From the NCBI RefSeq assembly GCF_022539505.1, contig NC_061514.1, forward strand, positions 324,181,090 to 324,245,089: 64,000 bases of DNA. The letters are read 5' to 3'. The notes below the pieces were generated by a model, which worked only from the letters and a program-made list of their open reading frames with translations, was not told the origin of the DNA and made no database searches. The number at the start of each line of letters is the position of its first letter. Position 1 is the stretch's first letter. Positions 11,079-23,029 of this stretch are shown in pieces. The DNA comes from Lolium rigidum (lineage: Eukaryota > Streptophyta > Magnoliopsida > Poales > Poaceae). The position numbers and the translations under genes were made by a program.

Positions 11079-13181
11079 TCAAGTATTGTCAAGAGACGAA
11101 GCATCAACATCATAATTTGTTCTAATGATAGAATCAAAAGGTAACTTCATTCTCTTTCTAGGGAAGTGTTCCATACCTTTCTTGAGAGGAAATTGATATT
11201 TAATATTACCTTCCTTCATATCAATAATAGCACCAACAGTTCGAAGAAAAGGTCTTCCCAATATAATGGGACAAGATGCATTGCATTCAATATCCAAGAC
11301 AACAAAATCAACGGGGACAAGGTTATTGTTAACCGTAATGCGAATATTATCAACTCTCCCCAAAGGTTTCTTTGTAGAGTTATCAGCAAGATTAACATCC
11401 AAATAATAATTTTTCAATGGTGGCAAGTCAAGCATATTATAGATTTTTCTAGGCATAACGGAAATACTTGCACCAAGATCACATAAAGCATTACAATCAA
11501 AGTCATTGACCTTCATCTTAATGATGGGCTCCCAACCATCCTCTAGCTTCCTAAGAATAGAAGCTTCGCGATTTAATTTCTCTTCTCTAGCTTTTATGAG
11601 AGCATTTGTAATATGTTTTGTAAAGGCCAAATTTATAACACTAGCATTAGGACTTTTAGCAAGTTTTTGTAAGAACTTTATAACTTCAGAGATGTGGCAA
11701 TCATCAAAATCTAAACCATTATAATCTAAAGCAATGGGATCATTGTCCCCAATGTTGGAAAAAATTTCAGCAGTTTTATCACAAAACATTTCAGCAGTTT
11801 TAGCAGTTTCAGGCAGTTTTTCACGCTTTGCATTAGAAGTGGAAACATTGCCAACACCAATTATTTTACCATTAATAGTAGGAGGTGCAGCAACATGTGA
11901 AACATTAGCATTACTAGTGGTGGTAATAGTCCAAACTTTAGCTATATTAACTTCTTTAGCTTTTTCTTATTTCTCCTACCTAGCACGCAATTCGGCCATC
12001 AATCTTATATTCTCATTAATTCTAACTTGGATGGCGTTTGCTGTAGTAACAATTTTATTATTATTTTCATTAGGCATAACTTTTGATTTCAAAAGATCAA
12101 CATCAACAGCAAGACTATCGACTTTAGAAGCAAGTATATCAATTTTCCCAAGCTTTTCTTCAACAGATTTGTTAAAAGCAGTTTGTGTACTAATAAATTC
12201 TTTAAGCATAGCTTCAAGTCCAGGGGTGTGTTCCTATTATTGTTGTAAGAATTCCCATAAGAATTACCATAACCGTTACCATTATTATAAGGATATGGCC
12301 TATAGTTGTTACTAGAATTATTCCGATAAGCGTTGTTGTTGAAATTATTATTTTTAATGAAGTTCACATCAACATGTTCTTCTTGAGCAACCAATGAAGC
12401 TAACGGAACATTATTAGGATCAACATTAGTCCTACCATTCACATGGATAGACATAATAGCATCAATCTTATCACTCAAGGAAGAGGTTTCTTCGACAGAA
12501 TTTACCTTCTTACCTTGTGGAGCTCTTTCCGTGTGCCATTCAGAGTAATTAATCATGATATTACCAAGAAGCTTTGTTGCGTCGCCTAGAGTGATGGACA
12601 TAAAGGTACCTCCAGCAGCTGAATCCAATAAGTTCCGCGAAGAAAAATTCAGTCCTGCATAAAAGGTTTGGATGATCATCCAAGTAGTCAGTCCATGGGT
12701 TGGACAATTTTTAACCAAAGATTTCATTCTTTCCCAAGATTGGGCAACATGCTCATTATCCAATTGTTTAAAATTCATTATGCTACTTCTCAAAGATATA
12801 ATTTTAGCAGGAGGATAATATCTACCAATAAAAGCATCCTTGCATTTAGTCCATGAATCAATACTATTCTTAGGCAGAGATAGCAACCAATCTTTAGCTC
12901 TTCCTCTTAATGAGAAAGGAAACAATTTTAATTTTATAATGTCACCATCTACATCCTTATACTTTTGCATTTCACATAGTTCAACAAAATTATTAAGATG
13001 GGCAGCAGCGTCATCAGAACTAACACCAGAAAATTGCTCTCTCATAACAAGATTCAGTAAAGCAGGTTTAATTTCAAAGAATTCTGTTGTAGTAGCGAGG
13101 TGGAGCAATAGGTGTGCATAAGAAATCATTATTATTTGTAGTTGTGAAGTCACACAACTTAGTATTTTCAGGAGTACCCAT
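11079..13181 (-). pseudogene. gag-protease of D, degraded
   Basis: The reading starts at an ATG at 13181, as in C. Early and late frameshifts (about 13100 and 12225) and a stop near 11976 break it. The gag core (LRGRAKDWLLSLP, YYPPAKIISLR, WERMKSLVKNCP) is clear, followed by an Asn-rich stretch and a heptad-like segment (KSVEEKLGKIDILASKVDSL). The minus-strand frame 11079-11789 carries the protease active-site variant DLGASISVMP and the flap/C-terminal LGRPFLRTVGAIIDM, ending VDASSLDNT. No reverse transcriptase follows; the stop is followed by non-coding element sequence. Gag would form particles and the protease would cut it. Confidence 0.85.
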
Positions 13182-13414
13182 TTTAGCAACAGTAAATAAA
13201 GTAAACTAGATAAAGTAAATGCAAGTAACTAATTTTTTTTTGTTTTTTTAATATGGAGAATGCAAACAAGACAGTAAATAAAGTAAAGCTAGCAACTAAT
13301 TTTTTTGTGTTTTTGATATAGTGCAGCAAACAAAGTAGTAAATAAAAATAAAGCAAGACAAAAACAAAGTAAAGAGATTGGAAGTGGAGACTCCCCTTGC
13401 AGCGTGTCTTGATC

Positions 13415-13432
13415 TCCCCGGCAACGGCGCCA
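13415..13432 (-). promoter_or_regulatory. Primer-binding site of D (tRNA-Asp type)
   Basis: TGGCGCCGTTGCCGGGGA on the minus strand, 11 bases inside the 5' LTR. It is the exact complement of the 3' end of plant tRNA-Asp as I know it (TCCCCGGCAACGGCGCCA). Confidence 0.85.
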
Positions 13433-13443
13433 GAAAACAGTCT

Positions 13444-15033
13444 TGATACGCGTACAGCACGCGACCGTTGGGAACCCCAAGAGGAAGGTGTGATGCGTAC
13501 AGCAGCAAGTTTTCCCTCAGTAAGAAACCAAGGTTTATCGAACCAGTAGGAGCCAAGAAGCACGTTGTAGATTGATGGCGGCGGAGTGTAGTGCGGCGCA
13601 ACACCAGGGATTCCGGCGCCAACGTGGAACCTGCACAACACAACCAAAGTACTTTGTCCCAACGTAACAGTGAGGTTGTCAATCTCACCGGCTTGCTGTA
13701 ACAAAGGATTAGATTTATAGTGTGGATGATGATTGTTTGCAGAAAACAGTAGAACGAGTATTGCAGTTGATTGTATTCGATGTAAAAGAATGGACCGGGG
13801 TCCACAGTTCACTAGAAGTGTCTCTCCCATAAGAATAAGCATGTTGGGTGAACAAATTACAGTTGGGCAATTGGCAAATAAAGAGGGCATGACCATGCAC
13901 ATACATGTTATGATGAGTATTGTGAGATTTAATTGGGCATTACGACAAAGTACATAGACCGCTATCCAGCATGCATCTATGCCTAAAGAGTCCACCTTCA
14001 GGTTATCATCCTAACCCCCTCCAGTATTAAGTTGCAAACAACAGACAATTGCATTAAGTATGGTGCGTAATGTAATCAACAAATACATCCTTAGACATAG
14101 CATTGATGTTTTATCCCTAGTGGCAACAACACATCCACAACCTTGGAGGATTCTGTCACTCCCCCAGATTTAATGGAGACATCAACCCACTATCGAGCAT
14201 AAATACTCGCTCTTGGAGTTACAAGCAAAAACTTGGCCAGAGCCTCTACTAGTAACGGAGAGCATGCAAGATCATAAACAACACATAGATAATAGATTGA
14301 TAATCAAAATAGCATAGTATTCCATATTCATCAGATCCCAACAAACACAACATGTAGCATTACAGATAGATGATCTTGATCATGTTAGGCAGCTCACAAG
14401 ATCCAACAATGATAGCACAGTTAGGAGAAGACGACCATCTAGCTACTGCTATGGACCCATAGTCCAGGGGTGAACTACTCACTCATCACTCCGGAGGCGA
14501 CCATGGCGGTGAAGAGTCCTCCGGGAGATGATTCCCCTCTCCGGCAGGGTGCCGGAGGCGATCTCCTGAATCCCCCGAGATGGGATTGACGGCGGCGGCA
14601 TCTCTAGAAGGTTTTCCGTATCGTGGCTCTCGGTACTGGAGTTATTATCGACGAAGGCTTAAGTAGGCGGAAGGGTAGGTCAGGGGCGCCACGAGGGCCC
14701 CACACGCCAGGGCCGCGCGGCTAGCACCTGGGCCGCGCCACCCTGTTGTGTGGGCGCCTCGTCGCCCCACTTCGTTTCCTCTCCGGACTTCTGGAAGCTT
14801 CGTGGAAAAATAAGATCCTGGGCGTTGATTTGGTCCAATTCCGAGAATATTTCCTTACTAGGATTTCTGAAACCAAAAACAGCAGAAAACAACAACTGGC
14901 TCTTCGGCATCTTGTTAATAGGTTGGTGCCGGAAAATGCATAAATATGACATAAAGTATGCATAAAACATGTAGGTATCATCAATAAAGTAGCATGGAAC
15001 ATAAGAAATTATCGATACGTTGGAGACGTATCA
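13444..15033 (-). repeat. 5' LTR of element D
   Basis: It starts TGATACGCGTACAGCACGCG and ends ATCGATACGTTGGAGACGTATCA on the plus strand. It is nearly identical to 7028-8613 and is followed by AGTTG. Confidence 0.9.
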
Positions 15034-15038
15034 AGTTG

Positions 15039-16060
15039 CTATGCATGTTCGTCTTGTCTGAAGTAAGGGTGATTTATCATGATCAAATGGTTTGAGTATG
15101 CATATTGTTAGAGAAGAACATTGGGCCGCTAACTAAAGCCATGAATCATGGTGAAAGTTTCAGTTTGGACATTAATCCTCAATCTCTTATGAGAATATTA
15201 TCTGTTGTTGAATGCTTATGCATTAAAGAGGAGTCCATTATCTGTTTTCTATGTTGTCCAGGTATGGATGTCCTTAGTTGAGATATATCAAAAACGAGAA
15301 ATCAAATGCGATCTATCTCCTTGGACCTTTGTATAGGCGGCATTGAGGTACCCCTTTGTGATACTTGGTTGAAACATATGTAATGCAATGATAATCCATG
15401 TCAATCCAAGCTAATTAGGACAAGGTGCGAGCACTATTGGTATTCTATGCATGAGGCTTGCAACTTATAGGATGTCTTATGCATAACACATATGAATTAT
15501 TACTACCGTTGACAAAATTGTTTCTATGTTTTCAAAACAAAAGCTCTAGCACAAAAAGAGTAATCCATGCTTCCCTCTGCGAAGGGCCATTCTTTTACTT
15601 TATGTTGAGTCAGTTACCTACTTCTTTCTATCTTAGAAGCAAACACTTGTGTCAACTGTGTGAATTGATTCCTACATACTTGCTTATTTGCATTCATCAT
15701 ATTACTTTGTGTTGACAATTATCCATGAGATATACATGTTGAAGTTGAAAGCAACTGCTGAAACTTATATCTTCCTTTGTGTTGCTTAAAAACTTTCTAC
15801 TAAGAATTTATTGCTTTATGAGTTAACTCCTATGTAAGACTTATTGATGCTTGTCTTGAAAGTACTATTCATGAAAAGTCTTTGCTAGAGGATTCAGTTG
15901 TTTAGTCATTGTCTTTACCATTGCTTCGAATCACTTCATTCATCTCATATGCTTTACAGTAGTATTGATCAAGATTATGATAGTAGCATGTCACTTCAGA
16001 AATTATGCTTGTTATCGTTTACCTACTCGAGGGCGAGTAGGAACTAAGCTTGGGGATGCT
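15039..16060 (+). other. A internal non-coding part, 3' portion
   Basis: This is the continuation of A after D. No gene is visible. It ends with CTCGAGGGCGAGTAG and the polypurine tract AAGCTTGGGGATGC (16046-16059), one base from the 3' LTR. Confidence 0.8.
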
Positions 16061-17534
16061 TGATACGTCTCAAACGTATCTATAATTTCTTATGTTCCAT
16101 GCTAGTTTTATGACAATACCTACATGTTTTTCTCACACTTTATAATGATTTTATGCATTTTCCGGGACTAACCTATTAACAAGATGCCGAAGTGCCAGTT
16201 CCTGTTTTCTGCTGTTTTTGGTTTCAGAAATTCTACACAGGAAATATTCTCGGAATTGGACCCCACGAAGATGGAAGTCAATATTTTGCTGAGACGGACC
16301 CGGAGAGCCAGAGAAGGGCCGGAGGGGGGCCAAGGGGGCCCACACGATAGGGGGCGCGGGTCCCACCCTGGCCGCGCCGCCATGTGGTGAGGGCGCCCTA
16401 GGATCCCTCCGAGGATGCCCTTCCGCCTATATATTCTTCCAGAACCGAAAACCCTACAACAATTGACGGAACTCCAGAAAGACTCCAGGGGCGCCGCCGC
16501 CATCGCAAAACTCCGTTTCGGGGGGGCAGAAGTCTCTGTTCCGGCACGCCGCCGGGACGGGGAATTGCCCCCGGAGTCATCTCCATCGACACTACCGCCA
16601 TCTTCATCGCCATTGCTGTCTCCCATGATGAGGAGGGAGTAGTTCTCCCCCGAGGCTGAGGGCTCTACCGGTAGCTATGTGGTTCATATCTCTCTCCCAT
16701 GGTGTGATCTTTATGTGATCATGAGCTTTGTATCACTATTAATCTATGTGCTACTCTAGTGATGTTATTAAAGTAGTCTATTCCTCCTCCATGATGTAAT
16801 GTTGACGATAGTGTGCATCATGTAGTACTTGGCGTAGGTTATGATTGTAATCTCTTGTAGATTATGAAGTTAACTATTACTATGATAGTATTGATGCGAT
16901 CTATTCCCCCTTTCATAGCTATTGTTGACAGTGTGTATTCTATGTTAGTACTCGGTCTAAATTGCAACGGTCTATTATGCACTCTAGAGGTTACTTTAAT
17001 ATGAACTCCGGATGTTGTGGAGCTTGTTTACTCCGGCTTGAGGTGTGTGCTTTTGTAGCCCTACACAATGAATGGTGTTTGTTATCCAACAAGAGAGTGT
17101 AGAAAGTAGCATTTATTTATTCAGTTATGTGATCAATGTTGAGAGTGTCCACTAGTGAAAGTATGATCCCTAGGCCTTGTTTCTAAGTATTGAAACACCG
17201 TTTTTGGCAAGTTCTGTTACATGTTTGCTTGCTGCCATCTTTATTTCAGATTGTTATTACCACTCATATTCATCCATATCACTTGCATCTTACTATCTCT
17301 TCGCCGAACTAGTGCACCTATACATCTGACAAGTGTATTAGGTGTGTTGGGGACACAAGAGACTTCTTGTATCGTAATTGCAGGGTTGCTTGAGAGGGGT
17401 ATCTTTGAACTCTACCTCCCTGAGTTCGATAAACCTTGGGTGATTCACTTAAGGGAAACTTGCTGCTGTTCTACAAACCTCTGCTCTTGGAGGCCCAACA
17501 CTGTCTATAGGAATAGAAGCGTGCGTAGACATCA
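16061..17534 (+). repeat. 3' LTR of element A
   Basis: It starts TGATACGTCTCAAACGTATC and ends GCGTAGACATCA, followed by AGGAC. It matches 3033-4498 over its whole length with scattered small differences. Confidence 0.9.
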
Positions 17535-17539
17535 AGGAC

Positions 17540-19376
17540 ATCCATACCGGGACAACTTAGAAAACAGATAATGGACTCCTCTTTTATGTTTTAAGCATTC
17601 AACAACAAATAATATTCTCATAAGAGATTTGAGGATTAATGTCCAAGCTGAAACTTCCACCATGATACATGGCTTTGGTTAGCGGCCCAATGTTCTTCTC
17701 TAACAATATGCATACTCAAACCATTTCAACTCATGGAAAATCTCCCTTACTTCAGACAAGAAGAACATGCATAGCAACTCACATGATATTCAACAAAGGT
17801 GTAACAGGTTGATGGCGTCCCCAGATAACATGGTTACCGCTCAACAAGCAACTTATAAGAACTAAGATACATAAGCGATATATTCATTACCACAATAGTT
17901 TTTTAGGCTACTTTCCCTTGAGCTATGTATTGCAAAGACAAGGAATGAATTTTTTAAAGGTAGCACAAAAGCAATTTACTTTGGAATGGCAGAAAAATAC
18001 CACATAGTAGGTAGTTATGATGGACACAAATGGCATTGGTTTTGGCTCAAGGTTTTGGATGCACTAGAAGCATTCCCTCTCAGTACAAAGCTTTGGCTAG
18101 CAAGGTTGTTTGAAGCAAACACAAGTATAAACCGGTACAGCAAAACTTACATAAGAACATATTGACAGCATTATAAGACTCTACACTGTCTTCCTTGTTG
18201 TTCAAACACTTTTACCAGAAAATATCTAGACCTTAGAGAGACCAATCATGCAAAACAAATTTCAACAAGCTCTACAGTAGTTCTCCATTAAGAGATTTAA
18301 ACTACATGATGAAAGAGCTTAAACATGATCTACTTGAGAGCTCAAAACAATTGCCAAGTATCAAATTATTCAAGACAATATGAAGCATTTTCTATTTCCA
18401 ACCAAATAACAATAAGTACAGCGGCTTTCAGCTTTCGCCATGAACATGACAAACGAAGAACACGAGTGTTCATAAGAAAAAGCGGAGTGTGTCTCTCTCC
18501 CACACAAAGATTGCTAGGATCCGATTTTATTCATAGTATGAAAATAACAAAACAAAAATAAAAGCACACAGACGCTCCAAGTAAAGTACATAAGATGTGA
18601 CGGAATTAAAATATAGTCTCACTAGAGGTGACCTCATAAGTTGTTGATGAAGAAGGGGATGCCTTGGGCATCCCCCAGCTTAGACGCTTGAGTCTTCTTG
18701 AAATATGAAGGGATGAACCACGGGGGCATCCCCAAGCTTAGACTTTTCACTCTTCTTGAACATATCATATCATCCTCCTCTCTTGATCCGTGAAAACTTC
18801 CTTCACACGAAACTCAAAGCATTCTCATTAGAGGGTTAGTGCATAATCAAAAATTCACATGTTCAGCAAGGACACAATCATTCCCAACACTTCTGGACAT
18901 TAACCAAGGCTACTGAAATTTAATGGAGCAAATAAATCCACTCAACACAGTAAAAGAGGCAATGCGAAATAAAAGGCAGAATCTGTCAAAACAGAACAGT
19001 CCGTAAAGACGAATTTTTTCGAGGCACTTAACAAGCTCAGATGGAAAAGCTCCAGTTGAATGAAAGTTGCGTACATATTTGAGGATCACGCATGAAGTTT
19101 TTCAGCATTTTACGAGTTTCCTATAGAGAGATCAACTCAAATTCGTGACAGCTAAAAATCTGTTTCTGCGCAGAAATCCAAATCTAGTATCAACTTTACT
19201 ATCAAAGACTTTACTTGGCACAACAAGGCAATAAAATAAAGATACAAAGGTATTGCTACAGTAGTAACAAACTCCTTGACTCAAATATAAAACAAAAATT
19301 GCAGGAATAAAATAATGGGTTGTCTCCCATAAGCGCTTTTCTTTAACGCCTTTCAGCTAGGCGCAGAAAGTGAAAA
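17540..19376 (-). other. B internal non-coding part, 5' portion
   Basis: No gene is visible. It contains the TGGGAGACAACCCA hairpin (19315-19330), polypurine-like copies (18726-18739 and a variant at 18668-18682) and a perfect hairpin with arms GGGGATGCC/GGCATCCCC at 18655-18675. Confidence 0.75.
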
Positions 19377-19522
19377 TCAAGTAATATCAAGAGAAGAAGC
19401 ATCAACATCATAATTTGTTCTAATAATAGAATTAAAAGGCATCTTCATTCTCTTTCTAGGGAAGTGTTCCATACCTTTCTTAAGAGGGAATTGATACTTA
19501 ATATTTCCTTCTTTCATATCAA
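19377..19522 (-). pseudogene. B protease-like region, C-terminal piece cut off by Helitron
   Basis: On the minus strand this reads MKEGNIKYQFPLKKGMEHFP and ends VDASSLDIT with a TGA at 19377. It is the C-terminal tail of the frame that breaks at 23030. In C and D it is continuous with LGRPFLRTVGAIID. The break is the Helitron insertion. Confidence 0.85.
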
Positions 19523-19535
19523 CTAGCAGGTGTAC

Positions 19536-19551
19536 CCGCCCATTTGGGCGG
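19536..19551 (-). terminator. Helitron 3'-end hairpin
   Basis: CCGCCCAAATGGGCGG on the minus strand is a perfect 7-bp stem with a 2-base loop, 9 bases before the terminal CTAG. In Helitrons this hairpin marks the end of rolling-circle transfer. Confidence 0.85.
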
Positions 19552-21455
19552 CTAGAATTATATTATTTTGAGAATATATGTTTTGCAGTTAGATTTGACC
19601 TATGATATTCATGTTGATGTTCTTTTTGGTGATTAGATTTCTATCTTTATCTTCATATAAAAATTCCTTTTCCTATTTCCGTGTCTACATTTTTTAATGA
19701 AAGCATAGAAAACCAGTTAATTTTATCATTAAATGATAAATGAGTATAATTAGAACTCTGAATAAATACAGTTGCATCTTATGAAAATAAGTTTTTTATC
19801 TTTATAAAAAAATGCAGTTGGATAGCAAAAATGAAATCAACTGATTGATTCCATAGGAAATCAATCAACTTGTTCAGAAAACAAAGCAAACTTGTTTCAA
19901 TACGCCTTTGAATCCAACAATATTTACTACCGTTTCTTTGTTGTTGTTTTTTTTGTTTTCATCTATGACGTGATGTACCCTATTTAAAAGGAAAACTATG
20001 ATGGGTAGTTTTCACAAACAAAAATTTACATCTTGTTCGATTTACATGCGGCTGATCCACCGGGTAAAATTCCTTCGTCACCTGACCGCAACCATCTGTA
20101 CATTTGTGAGAACCAATGAAAATAGATCCCTTTTATCTTTTCTCCCGGCTACCTGTCCTACCAAACCGAGTGCACTACCTGTACATCCCCAAATCTTGGC
20201 AACTTATGTTAGGTCTGACTAAGGCTCGTTCATGCATTGTAGCCACGGATCTGGCAGAGAGTGATTATTTATAGGATACATTGATTAGAGTTTATTTGAC
20301 TCGCCACTCGATCTGCCTTAATTTTTTCTCTTTCTCCATTTTTATTAGTGCTTTGGCTTGAGAAGAATTAGAAAGAAAGTAGATATAAATTGATAATGCA
20401 CATATGAAGGTTTCATCTGAAATAACTGAGTTTTCTATTGTAGTTACCAAACATGATAATTCAGTTGAGAACCGACTCTGAAGGCTAGGCATGACTTCGA
20501 TATTCATATCTCTATCGCTGCTCTATGGCTTGGATTTCCGTCGGCATCATAACTTGAATCTCCGTCGTATTGAATCTTCATCGACCTGAATATTCGCCAG
20601 CGTCGAGCTGCACCTCACGCTGCCGACCAACTTCAATCTTCTTGGTGGTGTGTTGGTCAAGTCTGGTTTGAATGACTCGGATTTTCTTTGCAAGGCCTCT
20701 GACTTGGATTTGGTTGGACCTGTGTTGGGTATAAAATCATGTTTGTTAAAAAATACCAAATCAATCAAAACCTAGAGCCCTGGTAATGAATCAAAATCTG
20801 GCATCACATTGTTAAGTATTATCATCTTTATAAATATTAATTAAAAATGGAGACATGCAGACAAATTATATGAGAGATTCTATTGTTATACAAAGCAAGA
20901 TATGGGAACAACGTACCACTGTTTTCCCCCAGATTCCTCTCCAATGTTCTGATGTATTGACTTCTTTCATGGCATGGATGGCTCTCAAGCTTTCGACCCT
21001 TATTTGGTCCACATGGAGGCAGCAGCCAGATACCCGGTCAATCACTGGTGGCGACCATAATGAAAAGGAACAAAACAATTGCTTGTGTGTAGCTGAGAAG
21101 CGAATACATCTCAATCTGATTGGGAAGTTCTGAGCCGTTACGTGGGATATCCTGCCTGACACGCAGCAAGAGCTTGGAGTTGGAGAAGCGAACTTGGGTG
21201 ACCGTCGCGTGCAAGATTCAGGTCACCTTGTTTGTTCTTCAGCTTAGTTGGAGGAGATCGCCGTCTCCCCCTCGATGTAGCTTCATCTGAGCGAGATTGA
21301 CATTGTTGCTTCAAGCTGATCGGCCTTGTTACTTTGTCTCCAGAAACACACAACGGCTTTTGTAATTGCTGTTCCCAGCCCTTCGATGTGCACCGTTGCA
21401 ATACCGCTAAACCGTCGAAATCTGCTTCATCTTCGTCATACTACCTGCGTCTAGG

Positions 21456-21774
21456 CTTGGAGTTGATGCTCACGGTCTAACAGAGAAATTGATCGATGTG
21501 GACATGAGCACTCACATGCAGCATGAGTATATGTCAATTTTGGTTGGACAGCGCCGGTGCGGAGAGATGCAGTTTCTGCTTCCTAGGGGAGATGGGGAAC
21601 AAAGCGACCTGCTCCTTCTTCCTCCCCTTGCTCATCTCTCTATCGATAGTTTTAGGATCCAAAAATCAGGAATCCAATCCAACCTATCAACAGTTCCAAA
21701 CAATAGTTAAAAGGGTACAAATAAATTACATGACAGATTAATTTGGAAAGAAAAGAAACCTTAGACTAAAGGCC
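21456..21774. repeat. Helitron internal direct repeat, copy 1
   Basis: It begins CTTGGAGTTGATGCTCACGG and ends CCTTAGACTAAAGGCC. It matches 22340-22653 in the same direction with substitutions and small indels. Confidence 0.8.
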
Positions 21775-22339
21775 CTAGAGACTTTGCTAAGATTTTGACC
21801 TAAACATTTTTAGCATGCACTTATACTTGATCCTAGAGAACTTCTTTTATATGCACCTAAACATTTGTAGCATTTCTTGTGTCTTCCGATTTGCACAATG
21901 TCATGCCTCCAATTGATTATGTGCTAGCTCATCTTAGTTTTTTGGAGTATATATTTGGCTTGACCATCAGTATAAGCCACCATCAGCTTCACCTTAGTTA
22001 AATCCCGATGCCGCTCGCAGCTGGCAATATCAATCTAGAGAATATCCGGCCAACCTTGGATACATATACATCCAAGGATAAGATCCTCAAAAAAAATTGG
22101 GCGCGTGATGAGACGATGATGGCGCCGTGAAGCTGGCCTAGCAGACCCTCGTTCTTGACCTTGGTTCTGTATATTTTAAAAGATAATCAAATAACCGGAG
22201 TACGTAAAGAAAACACATGTGAACGATACCAAAGAAATCATCTGAGAACTGTGGTAAAGGCAAGATTAAGAAGTGAGGTGAACTGCATCAGCCTGGAGAG
22301 CCTACCGCAGCCCTTGCAGGGAAGCATGGCGGGTCTGGA

Positions 22340-22653
22340 CTTGGAGTTGATGCTCACGGTCTGACCCAAGAGAAATCTATCCACGTGGACATGAGCAGTC
22401 GCAGATAGCATGAGTACGTCGATGTCTGGCTCGACGGCGCCGGCGTGAAGAACGAAGTTTGTGCTTCCTAGGAAAACAAAGCGACCTGCTCCGTGCTCCT
22501 CCCCTTGATCATCTCTCTGTCAATAGTTCTAGGATCCAAACATTAAGAATCCAATCTGATCTATCAGCAGTTCCAATTTTCAGTATTTAAAAGATACAAA
22601 TAAATTACATAGCCGATTAGCGTGGAAGGAAAACAAACCTTAGACTAAAGGCC
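22340..22653. repeat. Helitron internal direct repeat, copy 2
   Basis: Second copy of the 21456-21774 segment, sharing both edges (CTTGGAGTTGATGCTCACGG and CCTTAGACTAAAGGCC). The copies differ at many positions, so the duplication is not recent or came from two related source loci. Confidence 0.8.
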
Positions 22654-23029
22654 TGTAATACGTTGGATTTGTATGACTACCATGGATACAGCGTCATATG
22701 CATCGGCCATGCATGTTGGCCAAGATGCAGATTTTGTACGTCATGGATCATCAGCCCGGCCGGCCGGCGACGTTCGCACAGAAACATCTGCGAGCTCGTC
22801 AATGTGATAGGGATGTGGCGGCAGGCGGTGAGGTGCAGCCGCCTGGGAGATATAATCGCTAGGCCGATGACAGCAAAAACCCTAGAATCTTAGAATTCAG
22901 TTGTTGGACGAAAACGCAGCGTGCTCTGCCTATAACGCTACTTTTCTCTTCCACAATCAATCTGAACCGTTTCTTGGTTGGTGCTCAATCTGAACCGTTA
23001 TTTGTTTGTTGTTTTAATAATATAATAGA

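Larger units (their letters stand above)
7028..15033 (-). mobile_element. LTR retrotransposon D, nested in A
   Basis: D is a complete 8-kb minus-strand element: 3' LTR 7028-8613, non-coding part, gag-protease pseudogene 11079-13181, primer site 13415-13432, and 5' LTR 13444-15033. AGTTG is duplicated at 7023-7027 and 15034-15038. Removing it restores the ATCATGTGAGTTGCTATGCA sequence seen in reverse in B, C and F. One 100-N gap lies in the non-coding part. It belongs to the same family as B and C and has no polymerase or integrase. Confidence 0.93.
3033..17534 (+). mobile_element. LTR retrotransposon A, nested in B
   Basis: A is a plus-strand element with LTRs at 3033-4498 and 16061-17534. 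It is flanked by AGGAC (3028-3032 and 17535-17539). Removing it restores the CAACTTAGGACATCC-type sequence of B, as seen intact near 39943-39953 in F. It carries a primer site at 4509-4526, a frameshifted copy of the acidic protein found intact in F, a long non-coding part, and a polypurine tract at 16046-16059. The first LTR base has mutated from T to C. Element D interrupts it at 7028-15033. No polymerase or integrase is present. Confidence 0.92.
19523..23029 (-). mobile_element. Non-autonomous Helitron inserted in B
   Basis: Read on the minus strand, the element starts TCTATTATATTATTAAAAC and ends with hairpin CCGCCCAAATGGGCGG (19536-19551), then GTACACCTGCTAG. It sits between an A (19522) and a T (23030) with no duplication. 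Removing it restores ATCAATAATAGCACC, as found in C and D. These are the defining Helitron features (5' TC, 3' hairpin, CTRR, A/T target). I see no Rep or helicase frame, so it is non-autonomous. Its 3.5 kb hold short frames and GC-richer patches that could be captured host fragments, none recognised. A ~315-bp segment occurs twice inside it. Confidence 0.88.

Noticed and set aside
13183..13995. Long minus-strand open frame of 270 codons across the D 5' LTR
   Set aside because: It crosses LTR, primer site and leader. The same reads occur in every LTR copy (with stops in some), and no domain is seen. It is a chance frame in repeat sequence.
19998..22893. Short open frames inside the Helitron as genes
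   Set aside because: None exceeds about 105 codons or shows a domain; they may be fragments of captured genes but cannot be supported as genes.
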